Part shown: piece by piece, positions 17,201 to 25,409 of the stretch
Layout of the letters: each line of letters starts with the position of its first letter
Position numbering within the stretch: position 1 is the first letter of the stretch
Assembly: GCF_023195915.1 (NCBI RefSeq)
Contig: NZ_JALPRP010000001.1
Span: forward strand, 1,054,001-1,118,000
Reading direction: 5' to 3'
From: Methanoculleus sp. 7T
GTDB lineage: Archaea > Halobacteriota > Methanomicrobia > Methanomicrobiales > Methanoculleaceae
Length of the DNA stretch: 64,000 nt
Program-made: the position numbers and the translations under genes
The notes under the pieces: model-generated
Seen by the model: the letters and a program-made list of their open reading frames with translations, nothing else
Told to the model about the DNA's origin: nothing
The model's database searches: none

Positions 17201-17590
17201 TTCTTCTGCATCCTTTGCATATTCGGAATAAAAGGGAGCTCCCAGCACTACAAAATTTTTACTCAGCCTGAGCATCTCTAGTACTGCAGTGTTCCGATCT
17301 GTTGGCGGGATGTGTTCAAATACATCCGAACTGACGACTACATCGAACGATCCAGCCTGAAAAGGGGGCGCAAAAATATTCCCATGAACATAATTGTCCT
17401 CTTCGGGAGAGGGAGGCAATACATCCAGAACAAGTACATTATCCTCTGGAAGGAAGTCACTTAATAGTCCACTTTTGCCTCCCACATCTAAAATGTTCAA
17501 AGACTCTCTGTCTCGTATTGCTGCAACAAATTCGGAGATGATAACGTTGCGCGTATAAAGGTCAAAAGGAAGGTCCCGTATATCTTTCAT
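14285..17590 (-). CDS. multidomain methyltransferase-glycosyltransferase
   Basis: 1101 residues. Domains: a SAM methyltransferase (1-235; NILDVGGKSGLLSDFLP loop, SSDVFEHIPP); a coiled coil of about 33-residue repeats (270-375; NLEGIIADLRSK, DLEGVIEDLRAK, RLEEMVDPL); the STTW segment typical of surface glycosyltransferases; a beta-sandwich (450-590; KPIPDSKGKTYYFQI, AVWYN); a GT2 domain (620-850; ISIVMPVWNTDERWL, LLDHDDE, YSDEDKLD, GSQDYDLF); and a second, weaker GT2-like domain (878-1101). The parts suggest it extends a surface polysaccharide and caps it by methylation, with the coil acting as a length ruler as in WbdA/WbdD. It lies downstream of Wzt on the same strand. The order of action is inferred. 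Confidence 0.8.
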   Translation of the reverse strand: MKDIRDLPFDLYTRNVIISEFVAAIRDRESLNILDVGGKSGLLSDFLPEDNVLVLDVLPPSPEEDNYVHGNIFAPPFQAGSFDVVVSSDVFEHIPPTDRNTAVLEMLRLSKNFVVLGAPFYSEYAKDAEERANDFFAASAGRPHPWLEEHIRNGLPSKLEFETFLQENGYEFTFVNSNNLHHWLILQQFIFSAYLYGIPEDEVNAVYRYYNENFVELGDFQEPTYRTLYLIGKEGTVPGINTILAETPSDPYKHQELLSLVFKALDGINQRKETHITNLEGIIADLRSKYQSGETELAHLRSLVQAKDAHIGDLEGVIEDLRAKSRSNEAELARLKSSVQEKNIQIERLEEMVDPLSEDLKRKDEEIVQLSSTLSAIQNSTTWIMVTKFHALVERLMPLGTRRRHFYDLGLLSLQILVHEGPGSLWMRGKSRLRGRFSLMPISAIRPILRVPVEIYDGNVPLALDISLDGRFISPINQLNAIEVFTWTYGRLNANLRLSIREGSLEGPVIRDVMLKGSRIVNNGYSRWGFKPIPDSKGKTYYFQIASTGSPSAAVWYNPTAPHEKLQLFRDGKGINGRIGFQCFTKEVIRDPYELWILQNEPSGAQLEQMREECTKFSYRPKISIVMPVWNTDERWLRRAIESVLEQIYDNWELCIADGGSEKPHVRSILEEYAHGDPRIKVKFLEENKGISGNSNEALSLATGEYVGLLDHDDEIASSAIYEIVKALNRNPDLRLLYSDEDKLDSSGRRVNPFFKPDWSPITFLSCNYLVHFTVIDSSIIQSVGGFRSDYDGSQDYDLFLRVTELLEDQEICHIPKILYHWRMIQTSAASSDSAKPYAYEAARSAIADAMKRRGIAVDRVEFGSWKGSYRLRYNSGDATFSIFILVKDLQQAVKCINKIQQYTVGREYDIVALCPDDQTCSALKRHLSKGAKFVHCVDRRITSVSSIIEGQNTPVKGTVLIFMGGHVMVNCSDWYLSLIEHALCNGVGVVGGKTVNRFGGIVHAGFERWPSTGKGKLPMANDLYSSFWFNPSMLSIVRSCKYPSPDCVALSKDLMLSLGELPGGDSNFEIVRYLCEMAIERGNMNVYTPYSVVRNDVHSN

Positions 17591-17662
17591 CTATGACATC
17601 ACCGAAGCTAAGTCCACAATAATGTTCTTAAACTGTAGTTAAACTGTATTGCTCATCCAGAT

Positions 17663-18415
17663 TCATCCCGTAGTAGCCGAAGGCTCAAGATAATCATGAA
17701 TAACGTTATCCGTCGCGCCGAGTGATATCGCTTTCCCGCCCTGTAACAGCATACACCGCTCGCACAGCTCCTGCACCGTCCCGAGGGCGTGCGAAACGAT
17801 GATGATCGTCTTCCCCTCGCGCCGGATCTCCTCGATCTTCGCGCTGCACTTGCGCTGGAAGGCCTCGTCACCGACGGCAAGCACCTCGTCGACTAGGAGG
17901 ATGTCGGGGTCGGTCTGGACCGCTGTAGCAAACGCAAGCCGGACCGCCATCCCCGACGAGAAGTTCTTGAGCTTCATGTTCTCGAAGCGCCGCAACTCGG
18001 AAAAGTCGAGGATCTCATCGTAGCGCTTCTCAATCTCCTTCCGGGTCAGGCCCATGATCGAGCCGTAGAGGTAGATGTTCTCCTTGGCCGTGAGGTCTGG
18101 CTGGAACCCGACCCCGAGCTCGAGGAAGGGGGCGATCTTGCCGTTCACCCGGACCGTCCCCGAGTCGGGGTAGAGCACCCCGGCGAGGATCTTTAAGAGC
18201 GTGCTCTTACCGCTCCCGTTCGGCCCGATGACCCCGAAGGTCTCCCCGCGCCGGACGGTGAAGGAGACGTCATCCAGGGCCTGGAACTGCTCGTAGGAGT
18301 ACTTCCCGCCCTTGAGGAGCCCGATGATATGCTCGTACACGGTGACCTTGCGGTCGTGGGGGATCCGGAACTCCTTGGAGAGGTGGTCGACCACGATCGC
18401 TTCTTCACTCTTCAT
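17663..18415 (-). CDS. polysaccharide ABC exporter, ATP-binding protein (Wzt-like)
   Basis: 250 residues: Walker [12 protein letters not shown], the polysaccharide-exporter Q-loop region [20 protein letters not shown], signature LKNFSSGM, Walker [19 protein letters not shown] and H-loop IIIVSHALG. The [15 protein letters not shown] lead is typical of the Wzt/TagH group. It lacks the C-terminal glycan-binding domain of O9a-type Wzt. ATG 18415 overlaps the permease stop by one base, so the pair is translationally coupled. It energises export of the rhamnose-containing polymer made by this locus. Confidence 0.9.
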   Translation of the reverse strand: MKSEEAIVVDHLSKEFRIPHDRKVTVYEHIIGLLKGGKYSYEQFQALDDVSFTVRRGETFGVIGPNGSGKSTLLKILAGVLYPDSGTVRVNGKIAPFLELGVGFQPDLTAKENIYLYGSIMGLTRKEIEKRYDEILDFSELRRFENMKLKNFSSGMAVRLAFATAVQTDPDILLVDEVLAVGDEAFQRKCSAKIEEIRREGKTIIIVSHALGTVQELCERCMLLQGGKAISLGATDNVIHDYLEPSATTG

Positions 18416-19176
18416 TAGATCTCCTCCGCAAACCGGCGCTCAAGCCGACCGAAGACTAGGGCCCCTGCAACGACCATCGCGACCCCCACCCCGAGGAGGG
18501 CAAGAAGGCCCGCTAGAGATGGCGTCACCCCGTAGAGCAGGAACTCCCGGTAGGTCTCGATGAGCACGGTCATCGGGTTGAGCATGTAGTACTTGAGGAA
18601 CGCTTCCGGGATGATGCCGACCGGGTAGACGATCGGGGACAGGAAGAACCCGGCTTGGAGGACCACGTCCCAGACCTGATTTAAGTCCCGGAAGTAGACG
18701 AAGAGGGAGGCGAGGACCAAGGACGCGCCGTAGACGATCAGGAAGTAGATACCATGCACTACCGGGAAGAGGAGGATGTTTGGCGTCACCACCGCACCCA
18801 GGATGAAGAGCAGCGGGATCAGCACTGCAAACTCGAGTATGGAACTGATGAAACTCGAGAGTACAGAACTCATCACGAGGATCTGGCGCGGGATGTAGAG
18901 TTTGGTCACGAGACCCGGCCTGCCGACGATCGAGCCCATCGCTGTCATGGTCCCGTTGGCAAGGAACCGCCAGGCGATGATCCCTATCAAGAGGTAGAGC
19001 GCAAAGTTCTCCTGCTCAAACCGAAAGACGTTCATGAAGACGACGTAGAGAACCAGCATCATCAGGAGCGGGTTCAAGAGCGACCAAGCAAACCCGAGCA
19101 CCGAACTCTGGTACTTAACCTTCAGGTCGCTGATCGTAAGGTTCCAGATGAGATCTCTGTAATCAACAAGCCACAT
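18415..19176 (-). CDS. polysaccharide ABC exporter, permease (Wzm-like)
   Basis: 253 residues from ATG 19176, starting MWLVDYRDLIWNLTISDLKV. Six membrane helices and the conserved QSSVLGFAWSLLNPLLMM and FFLSPIVYPVGIIPE segments place it in the ABC-2 polyol/polysaccharide permease family. The frame stays open to 19296, but the extra residues run through the end of the upstream glycosyltransferase and do not fit the family, so 19176 is chosen; the two genes overlap by 14 bases. It forms the channel with the Wzt-like ATPase. Confidence 0.88.
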   Translation of the reverse strand: MWLVDYRDLIWNLTISDLKVKYQSSVLGFAWSLLNPLLMMLVLYVVFMNVFRFEQENFALYLLIGIIAWRFLANGTMTAMGSIVGRPGLVTKLYIPRQILVMSSVLSSFISSILEFAVLIPLLFILGAVVTPNILLFPVVHGIYFLIVYGASLVLASLFVYFRDLNQVWDVVLQAGFFLSPIVYPVGIIPEAFLKYYMLNPMTVLIETYREFLLYGVTPSLAGLLALLGVGVAMVVAGALVFGRLERRFAEEI

Positions 19177-20119
19177 GTGGGGGTCTCCCGATGTTACTCC
19201 ATGTCTGTGTGAATCGCTTGATATCGCTCTCCGGCACCCTCCGCCGGATCGTAGAACGCTTGCGGAGCATCCGGGGAATGCCTCGCACAGCATCAATCTT
19301 TGACCTAACGATGGCCCTTCCCCGCCCCTTCACCGTGTAGTAGGGGACGACGGCGAGGTTTCGCCCCAGTATCCAGGGGATCGAGGTGACGAGCAGCCGG
19401 GACGGGAAGTTCTTCACGACATACCAGACGACATTCCGATTCACGCAGTAGACGGTGAGGTCGGTCCCGACGCCTGCCGTCCCGCCGTGGTGGTGGTAGA
19501 CCTCCGCCTCCGGGACATACCGGCACGTCCACCCGGCAAGCCGTGCCCGGAATGCCAGGTCGACGTCCTCCATATAGAGGAAGAAGTCCTCGTCGAAGAG
19601 CCCGATCTCATTGAGCATCTCCCGCCGGTAGAGGGCAGCGCCGGCACAGGGACCGAAGACCTCCTCCGGATGGTCGTACTGCCCGCGGTCCGGCTCGTAC
19701 ATCCCCCGATCCCAGGCAGCGCCGCTCCGCGAGATGCAGATCCCAGTGGAGTTGATTGTGCCGTCCACAAAGAGCATCTTTGCGGCGCACATCCCCGTGC
19801 CAGGGTCGGCGTCCATAGTACTCTTGAGGTGCTCCATGAAGCAAGGTTCGGCCCGTGTGTCGTTGTTCAGGGTGAGGATGTACTCCCCCAGGGCGGCACG
19901 GATACCGGCGTTCGTCCCCCCGGCGAACCCCAGGTTTTTCCGGTTCCGGACGATCCTGACCGCCGGATAATGCTCCTCGACAAACTCTGCGCTCCCATCG
20001 GTTGAGGCGTTATCGACCACGATCGTCTCGAAGTCCCGATAGGTCTGCACTGCTAGAGAGGAGAGGCAGGTTGGCAGGTAGCGCCGGCCGTTATAGTTTG
20101 TGATGACGACGCTGATCAT
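19163..20119 (-). CDS. GT2 glycosyltransferase, rhamnosyltransferase-like
   Basis: 318 residues with SVVITNYNGRRYLPTCLSSL at the N-terminus, VVDNASTDGSAEF, NRKNLGFAGGTNAGI, the DxD-like LTLNNDTRAEP and the acceptor-side EDVDLAFRARLAGW. This is the WbbL-like group that commonly transfers rhamnose from dTDP-L-rhamnose. It sits between rfbA and the exporter, so it most likely uses the sugar made by the adjacent pathway. The specificity is inferred. The basic C-terminus (RMLRKRSTIRRRVPESD) probably rests on the membrane. Confidence 0.82.
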   Translation of the reverse strand: MISVVITNYNGRRYLPTCLSSLAVQTYRDFETIVVDNASTDGSAEFVEEHYPAVRIVRNRKNLGFAGGTNAGIRAALGEYILTLNNDTRAEPCFMEHLKSTMDADPGTGMCAAKMLFVDGTINSTGICISRSGAAWDRGMYEPDRGQYDHPEEVFGPCAGAALYRREMLNEIGLFDEDFFLYMEDVDLAFRARLAGWTCRYVPEAEVYHHHGGTAGVGTDLTVYCVNRNVVWYVVKNFPSRLLVTSIPWILGRNLAVVPYYTVKGRGRAIVRSKIDAVRGIPRMLRKRSTIRRRVPESDIKRFTQTWSNIGRPPHVAC

Positions 20120-20142
20120 CCGGTCGCTCTCCTCACTCCGGG

Positions 20143-20877
20143 TTACCGCCGGGCGACAGACTCCACCTGCTTCTTCCGGTGCTGCTGGACCATCATGCCT
20201 GCCCGTATCAGGCTGTCGAACGTCCCGGCATCGCTCCAGAAACCCGAGAGGACGCCGTACTCCATCTCGCCCTTCCGGACGTAGACGTTGTTCACGTCGG
20301 TGATCTCGAGTTCGCCGCGGCCGGAAGGCTTGAGGGTGCGGATGATCTTGAAGACCCGGGCGTCGTAGAGATACAGGCCCGTGACGGCAAGGTTCGACTT
20401 CGGCGCCTGCGGCTTTTCTTCGATCGAGAGGATCCGGCTGCCGTTGACTTCGGCCACCCCGAACCGCTGTGGATCCGGAACTTCCTTCAAGAAGACCTTC
20501 GCACCCCCGTCGAACGACTCGACGTCGTTCCGGAAGTCGTCCTCGAAGATGTTATCGCCGAGGATGACGGCAAGGTTATCGGTCCCGGCCCACTTCCGGG
20601 CGAGACCGAGTGCTTGGGCGATCCCCCCGGCCCCCTCCTGGATCTCGTAGGCGATGCTGACGCCGAAATCCGACCCCGAACCGAGCAGCTCAAGGAAGTG
20701 TCCCACATGGCCGCGGCCGGAGACGATCATGATCTCCTCGATACCGGCGTTGATCAACTTCTCCAGGGGATAGCAGATCATCGGTTTATCGTATACGGGC
20801 AACAGGTGCTTGTTCGTCACCTTCGTCAGCGGGTACAGGCGGGACCCGGTACCCCCGGCTAGAATTACGCCTTTCAA
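20143..20877 (-). CDS. rfbA: glucose-1-phosphate thymidylyltransferase
   Basis: 244 residues. The nucleotidyltransferase signature GVILAGGTGSRLYPLT is followed by NKHLLPVYDKPMICYPLE, AVILGDNIFEDD and VSIAYEIQEGAGGIAQAL. It makes dTDP-glucose from dTTP and glucose-1-phosphate, the first step to dTDP-L-rhamnose. It is shorter than the enterobacterial RmlA (about 290), lacking the C-terminal extension, as in many archaea and in RffH-like short forms. It overlaps rfbD by four bases and ends the rfbCBDA run. Confidence 0.92.
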   Translation of the reverse strand: MKGVILAGGTGSRLYPLTKVTNKHLLPVYDKPMICYPLEKLINAGIEEIMIVSGRGHVGHFLELLGSGSDFGVSIAYEIQEGAGGIAQALGLARKWAGTDNLAVILGDNIFEDDFRNDVESFDGGAKVFLKEVPDPQRFGVAEVNGSRILSIEEKPQAPKSNLAVTGLYLYDARVFKIIRTLKPSGRGELEITDVNNVYVRKGEMEYGVLSGFWSDAGTFDSLIRAGMMVQQHRKKQVESVARR

Positions 20878-21704
20878 TCGGATTCACCTTTCACATTCAG
20901 ATAATCAGCAAGCGCACCGCTCCAGTGCCGGAGGGGGGCTGTCTTGGTGTTCAACAGTACCGAATATGCCGGGCGCTTGGCCTTCCGCGGGAACTCTGCG
21001 CTCGAGCAGGGGGCCACGTTCTCGATGATCGCACGGGCAAACTCATACCACGAGCAGACACCGTCGTTTGTGACATGGTAGATCCCCGGCTCAAGACTGA
21101 CAATCTCCGGCGTCTTCCGGGCGAGGTCGACCGTATACGTCGGTTTCCCGACTTGGTCGTTCACCACCCGGACCTGGTCCATCTGCCCGGAGAGGTGGAG
21201 CATAGTCTCGACGAAGTTCCTCCCGTGCGCCCCAAAGAGCCAGGACGTGCGGATGATCCGGTAGTCGTCCGTATTTTCCGCAATATTTTGCTCCCCGAGG
21301 AGTTTGGAAGCCCCGTAGATGTTGATGGGGTTCGGTACGTCGGATTCAACATACTCCTTCTTTGAGCCGTCAAAGATGTAGTCAGTGCTGTAGTGGACGA
21401 GCGTGGCCCCGACGTCGGAGCAGGCAGACGCGATATGCCCGAGCGCCTCCCCGTTGACGGCGAACGCCAGATCCCGGTTATCCTCGCACCCGTCGACGTC
21501 GGTATAGGCCGCGGCGTTGACGACCAGGTCGGGAGAGAGGTCGCGGATGCACGCAGAAACTGCCCGCTCGTCGGTGATATCCAGTTCATGGCCGCGGAGG
21601 ACCGCTCCGGGAAAGACCGCCTGCAGGTCGTGACCAAGCATCCCATATGCGCCGAGGATGAGGACCTTCCGGGGGTTTACTGCTTTAATGGCCGCCACCA
21701 CCAC
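20874..21704 (-). CDS. rfbD: dTDP-4-dehydrorhamnose reductase
   Basis: 276 residues with KVLILGAYGMLGHDL for NADPH binding, the catalytic YxxxK of the SDR fold in NIYGASKLLGE, and VVNAAAYTDVDGCED typical of RmlD. It reduces dTDP-4-dehydro-L-rhamnose to dTDP-L-rhamnose. The start is a GTG within a run of GTG codons (21704, 21701, 21698) overlapping the end of rfbB; which is used cannot be decided by eye. Its stop overlaps rfbA. Confidence 0.92.
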   Translation of the reverse strand: MVVAAIKAVNPRKVLILGAYGMLGHDLQAVFPGAVLRGHELDITDERAVSACIRDLSPDLVVNAAAYTDVDGCEDNRDLAFAVNGEALGHIASACSDVGATLVHYSTDYIFDGSKKEYVESDVPNPINIYGASKLLGEQNIAENTDDYRIIRTSWLFGAHGRNFVETMLHLSGQMDQVRVVNDQVGKPTYTVDLARKTPEIVSLEPGIYHVTNDGVCSWYEFARAIIENVAPCSSAEFPRKAKRPAYSVLLNTKTAPLRHWSGALADYLNVKGESD

Positions 21705-22651
21705 GTATTCTCAACATACCATTCGACAGTCGCCTGTAAGGCGGTTCCGAAATCGAACTCCGGCTTCCAGCCCATCGTCCGGAGCTTCGAGGAGTCCAGC
21801 GAGTAACGCCAGTCGTGCCCGGGGCGGTCGCGCACGTACTCGATCATCGACTCATCCTTTCCAAGGGCCCCGAGGATCCCTTCGGTGATCTCGAGGTTAC
21901 TCTTCTCGTTGTCGCCGCCGATGTTGTAGATCTCGCCCGGCTCCCCGTGACGGAGGACGAAATCGATCGCCCGGCAGTGGTCAAGTACGTAGATCCAGTC
22001 ACGGACGTTTTTGCCGGTGCCGTAGACAGGGACCTTCTTCCCGTCCAGGAGGTTGGTGGTAAAGAGCGGGATGAGTTTCTCGGGGTACTGGTAGGGTCCG
22101 AAGTTGTTCGTGCAGCGGGTGACGACGACGGGGAGATCGTGGGTGATATAGTATGACCGTGCAAGAAGGTCGGAGGCCGCCTTGCTCGCCGAGTAGGGGC
22201 TCGAAGGGTTCAGGTTGTCCGTCTCCCGGAAGGACCCGGACCGGATGCTCCCGTAGACCTCATCAGTCGAGACGTGGACGAACCGCTCAACACCGTGGCT
22301 CAGCGCCCCCTCAAGCAACACGTGAGTTCCGAGGACGTTTGTCCTGACAAAGACGGAGGCGTCGTGTATCGACCGATCAACGTGGCTTTCCGCCGCGAAG
22401 TGGACGACGGCGTCGATCCGGTGTTCCCGGAAGACGGAACCGACAACATCCGGGTCACAGATGTCGCCCCTGATGAACGTATACCGCGGGTCTCCGGCAA
22501 GATCCTTCAGGTTTTCCGGATTTCCCGCATACGTAACTTTATCCAGGTTTACAATGGAGTCGTCGGGATGCTCCTCAAGCATCTGCCTGATGAAGTTGCT
22601 CCCGATGAACCCAAGCCCGCCCGTAACAAGGAGTCGCACACTATCACCCAT
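21677..22651 (-). CDS. rfbB: dTDP-glucose 4,6-dehydratase
   Basis: 324 residues: NAD-binding VTGGLGFIGSNFIRQML, the active-site HVSTDEVYGS, YSASKAASDLLARSY with the catalytic Tyr-Lys pair, and TRCTNNFGPYQYPEKLIPLF. It converts dTDP-glucose to dTDP-4-dehydro-6-deoxyglucose. The start overlaps the end of rfbC by eight bases, consistent with one operon. The C-terminus is ENTWWWRPLKQ. Confidence 0.94.
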   Translation of the reverse strand: MGDSVRLLVTGGLGFIGSNFIRQMLEEHPDDSIVNLDKVTYAGNPENLKDLAGDPRYTFIRGDICDPDVVGSVFREHRIDAVVHFAAESHVDRSIHDASVFVRTNVLGTHVLLEGALSHGVERFVHVSTDEVYGSIRSGSFRETDNLNPSSPYSASKAASDLLARSYYITHDLPVVVTRCTNNFGPYQYPEKLIPLFTTNLLDGKKVPVYGTGKNVRDWIYVLDHCRAIDFVLRHGEPGEIYNIGGDNEKSNLEITEGILGALGKDESMIEYVRDRPGHDWRYSLDSSKLRTMGWKPEFDFGTALQATVEWYVENTWWWRPLKQ

Positions 22652-23120
22652 GTTTCAGCCCGGGAGCAAGGCCCCAGTCGTAGGGGATCTCACTCGTATC
22701 AGGTGGAAGCCGGAATTCGTCCGGGTCTTCGTAGTTGTATGGCAGGGTTGGGACGCTCACGAAGAACGCGGTCTCGGTGCCGATGCCCTTGAACCCGTGA
22801 TAGACGCCGGGGGGAACGCTGATGAGGATTGGGTTCTTCTCCCCGACGAAGAACTCCATGAGGTTTCCCCGGGTGGGCGAGTCCTCCCGTGCATCGTAGA
22901 GCGCGACCTTCATCATGCCATGGACACAGGTGAAGTTATCGGTCTGCTTTTTATGGTAGTGCCAAGCTTTCACAACCCCGGGATACGCCGTCGTGCAGTA
23001 GACCTGCCCGAACTTCTCGAAAATGGCGTCGTCACACCGGAGGATCTCCATGAGCCACCCGCGCTCATCCGGAATGAGACGTAAGTTTTTAATAGCCACC
23101 CCGTCGATGGTCGCATTCAT
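22644..23120 (-). CDS. rfbC: dTDP-4-dehydrorhamnose 3,5-epimerase family protein
   Basis: 158 residues of the RmlC cupin fold: PDERGWLMEILRCDD, TTAYPGVVKAWHYHKKQTDN with the catalytic His region, KVALYDAREDSPT and PPGVYHGFKGIG. It is the first gene of the rfbCBDA run. It is shorter than the classic RmlC (about 180) and of the type found in archaeal and sugar-epimerase clusters. A TATA box lies 27 bases upstream of the ATG. Confidence 0.85.
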   Translation of the reverse strand: MNATIDGVAIKNLRLIPDERGWLMEILRCDDAIFEKFGQVYCTTAYPGVVKAWHYHKKQTDNFTCVHGMMKVALYDAREDSPTRGNLMEFFVGEKNPILISVPPGVYHGFKGIGTETAFFVSVPTLPYNYEDPDEFRLPPDTSEIPYDWGLAPGLKHG

Positions 23121-23142
23121 GACAAAATAGTGGTGATTTTAC

Positions 23143-23152
23143 CCGTATAATG
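23143..23152 (-). promoter_or_regulatory. TATA box of the rfbCBDA operon
   Basis: On the minus strand GCATTATACGGG is centred about 27 bases upstream of the rfbC ATG (23120). With archaeal initiation about 25 bases past the TATA box, the message would start at or next to the ATG, so rfbC is probably translated from a leaderless transcript. No ribosome site precedes the ATG, which agrees. Confidence 0.5.
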
Positions 23153-23301
23153 CTTCTGAATTGACCGGGGCCGGAAGTATACGGTTGCTGGAAAAGCGGG
23201 CTCAATACCTACGCTCTGATTATTCACATCCTGAGTGCTGCAGTTTTAGTTTTGAAACAGAGAAACGCCAGGTAACTCCTGACACCGTCATATATCCCCA
23301 C

Positions 23302-24243
23302 TTAAAGTAATTTCATCTCGCCCGAAATACCCAAAAGCCCGTCCCTTAAACCGGAAAGGTAAAACCGTATCTTCCTCAACTCACCTCTCCGGAACAACAG
23401 GTAACAGTAATAAGGGAGTCGGATCAGGAACTCCGTCAGCAGGACGTAGAGATATCTGGAAAATGTGAAATGCTCTTTTGCGACCAGAACCCAGTTGCGG
23501 GCAACATAGTAAAGATACGGTGCGCTGAGAGACCCTAGTGTTGCCGAAACCTTATGTTGCACTTGAGCGGCAGGAACGACGAGCAGGCTGCACCCCACCT
23601 CTTTTGCTCTGATGCACCAGTCGGTCTCTTCGTGCATGAGAAATAGAGATTCGTCAAACAGACCGATATCCCCGAATACAGAGGCTCTGAAGAGCAGGGC
23701 GCACCCGACGAGCCCGAACGGAGGTTTCTCGGTCTGTTTGGGGAGACTCGAACCGTTCTTCAGGTATAACCTCGGATATCCAAGATACATCTCCGTCCCG
23801 GCAGACCAAACGACATCAGGCTTCTCCGAATACATCACCAGTGGCTGGCAGACAGCACAATCACGGTGAGTCTCTAGTTCACGAACGAGAGTTGTCAACG
23901 CATCGGGTTCGACAAAGATGTCGTTGTTCAGCAAGAAAATGTATTCTGGCTCCCGTTCCATTGCGCGGAGGATGCCGGCGTTATTCCCGCCTGCGTATCC
24001 CAGGTTCCGCCCGGTCTCTAGTATCTCGATACCGGGAAACTGGACCCGAATTGCATCGATAATCTCATGATCCGTGCTGTTTTCCACCAAGAGCACCCTG
24101 AAGTTATCATACTCCATCGCCAGCACGGAGCGGATCGTCTCTACGGTGTCGCGAAGGTTATTGTAGTTGAGGATAATGACGTAGACCAGAGGAGATCGGT
24201 CGTTTACGTTGGGAATCATTGGGTCTGTCGCGGAATCGTACAT
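23302..24243 (-). CDS. GT2 family glycosyltransferase
   Basis: 313 residues with PLVYVIILNYNNLRDTVETI, LLVENSTDHE, GRNLGYAGGNNAGIL, the DxD-like LLNNDIFVEP and MHEETDWCIRAKEVGC. The C-terminal region is hydrophobic and basic (FLIRLPYYCYLLFRRGELRK), suggesting membrane association. Likely role: adding a sugar to the surface polysaccharide; the donor is unknown. A second start at the internal ATG (MIPNVNDRS) is possible. It lies between the GT4 gene and the rfb operon on the same strand. Confidence 0.8.
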   Translation of the reverse strand: MYDSATDPMIPNVNDRSPLVYVIILNYNNLRDTVETIRSVLAMEYDNFRVLLVENSTDHEIIDAIRVQFPGIEILETGRNLGYAGGNNAGILRAMEREPEYIFLLNNDIFVEPDALTTLVRELETHRDCAVCQPLVMYSEKPDVVWSAGTEMYLGYPRLYLKNGSSLPKQTEKPPFGLVGCALLFRASVFGDIGLFDESLFLMHEETDWCIRAKEVGCSLLVVPAAQVQHKVSATLGSLSAPYLYYVARNWVLVAKEHFTFSRYLYVLLTEFLIRLPYYCYLLFRRGELRKIRFYLSGLRDGLLGISGEMKLL

Positions 24244-24284
24244 TTACCTGCTCCTGTGGTTACGCTCTCGCGAAACGTTCTGAG

Positions 24285-25409
24285 TCATAACAAATTACTA
24301 TAGTATTTCTCGACCTGCACCGTGACCTTATCCCAATCAAAAGCTCTCGTAGTCCCGGTTATCAGATCTCGATTTTCCGGCCCTTTGTTCAGCCAAAGGA
24401 GGATCCCCTCCCCCATCTCCCCAGCCGAGAGTTCACAACAGAACCCATTCACCCCCTCCACCACCAGGTCCCCAGCCGCGTTCCCGGGGTGGTCGGTCGT
24501 CACCACCGGAATCCCGCAGGCCATCGCTTCCAGCGCCGCGATCCCGAAGCCCTCGCGGGTCGAGGGGAGGACGAAGACCCTCGACGCCTTCATAGCGGCG
24601 ATGACCGAGTCGTAGTCGGGGAGGAAGCCGGTGAAGGCGACCGCCCCGGCAAGCCCGAGGTCGCGGGCGAGGGCTTCGAGCGCCGGCCGCTCGGGGCCGT
24701 CCCCGACGATCAGGGCCCGGAGGTCGGGGACCCCCTCACGGACCTGCACGAGCGCCCGGAGGAGCACGTCGACGTTTTTTTCCCGGATCAGCCGGCCGGC
24801 GAAGATGACGTCCGAACCCTCCCTCGCCGGGGCGACGGCGGCGATCCGCGCGAGATCGATCCCGTTCGGGATCACCGGGACAGGCCCCGGAACCCCGAGG
24901 CCCGCAAGCGCCCGGGCAGTCGAGGGCGAGACTGCGACGGGATGCTCGGTAAGCCCGGCTGCCAGCCGCTCGACGGCCTTCCCGAAGACCCCCCGCCGCC
25001 CGAGGTAGTCGTACCAGTAGTCGCCCCAGACCTCGTGCCAGGTGACCGTGAGCGGGACCCCCCGCAACGCCGAGGCGGCCTTTGCAGAAAAACACGAGAA
25101 GTAGGGGAAGTTCTGGCAGTCGACGACGTCGGCGCCGGAGGCAAGGAGCGGCCTGAGCACCGAAGAGCCGAACCTGAGCGCCTGCGGGACCGTCCGACGG
25201 CCATCTGCGTAGAGAGCCTCCCCCGGACAGACTCCGTGGAGCGTCACCCCGTCCCGCTCGATCGTCGCCGGGCCGTCCCAGGAGCGCATCCCGTAGACGT
25301 GGACCTCGTGCCCCCGGTCCGCAAGCCTGACCGAGACCTCGTGGATGCGCTTCTCGACCCCGCCCTTCACCCAGGGGTAGACGGCGTCGTAGACGTAGGC
25401 GATCTTCAG
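24285..25409 (-). CDS. GT4 family glycosyltransferase, apparent CTG start
   Basis: 374 residues of the GT-B fold: KIAYVYDAVYPWVKGGVEKR, the middle VIPNGIDLARI, DVIFAGRLIREKNVDVLLRA, and the donor-site PSTREGFGIAALEAMACGIP with its E-x7-E motif. The frame is open to 25568, but upstream residues are unlike any GT4 protein. The protein proper begins LKIAYVYD with codon CTG at 25409, eight bases after the strong ribosome site GGAGG, and no ATG, GTG or TTG is close. A CTG start is therefore inferred. Role: a step of surface glycan assembly, using a nucleotide sugar. Confidence 0.82.
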   Translation of the reverse strand: MKIAYVYDAVYPWVKGGVEKRIHEVSVRLADRGHEVHVYGMRSWDGPATIERDGVTLHGVCPGEALYADGRRTVPQALRFGSSVLRPLLASGADVVDCQNFPYFSCFSAKAASALRGVPLTVTWHEVWGDYWYDYLGRRGVFGKAVERLAAGLTEHPVAVSPSTARALAGLGVPGPVPVIPNGIDLARIAAVAPAREGSDVIFAGRLIREKNVDVLLRALVQVREGVPDLRALIVGDGPERPALEALARDLGLAGAVAFTGFLPDYDSVIAAMKASRVFVLPSTREGFGIAALEAMACGIPVVTTDHPGNAAGDLVVEGVNGFCCELSAGEMGEGILLWLNKGPENRDLITGTTRAFDWDKVTVQVEKYYSNLL

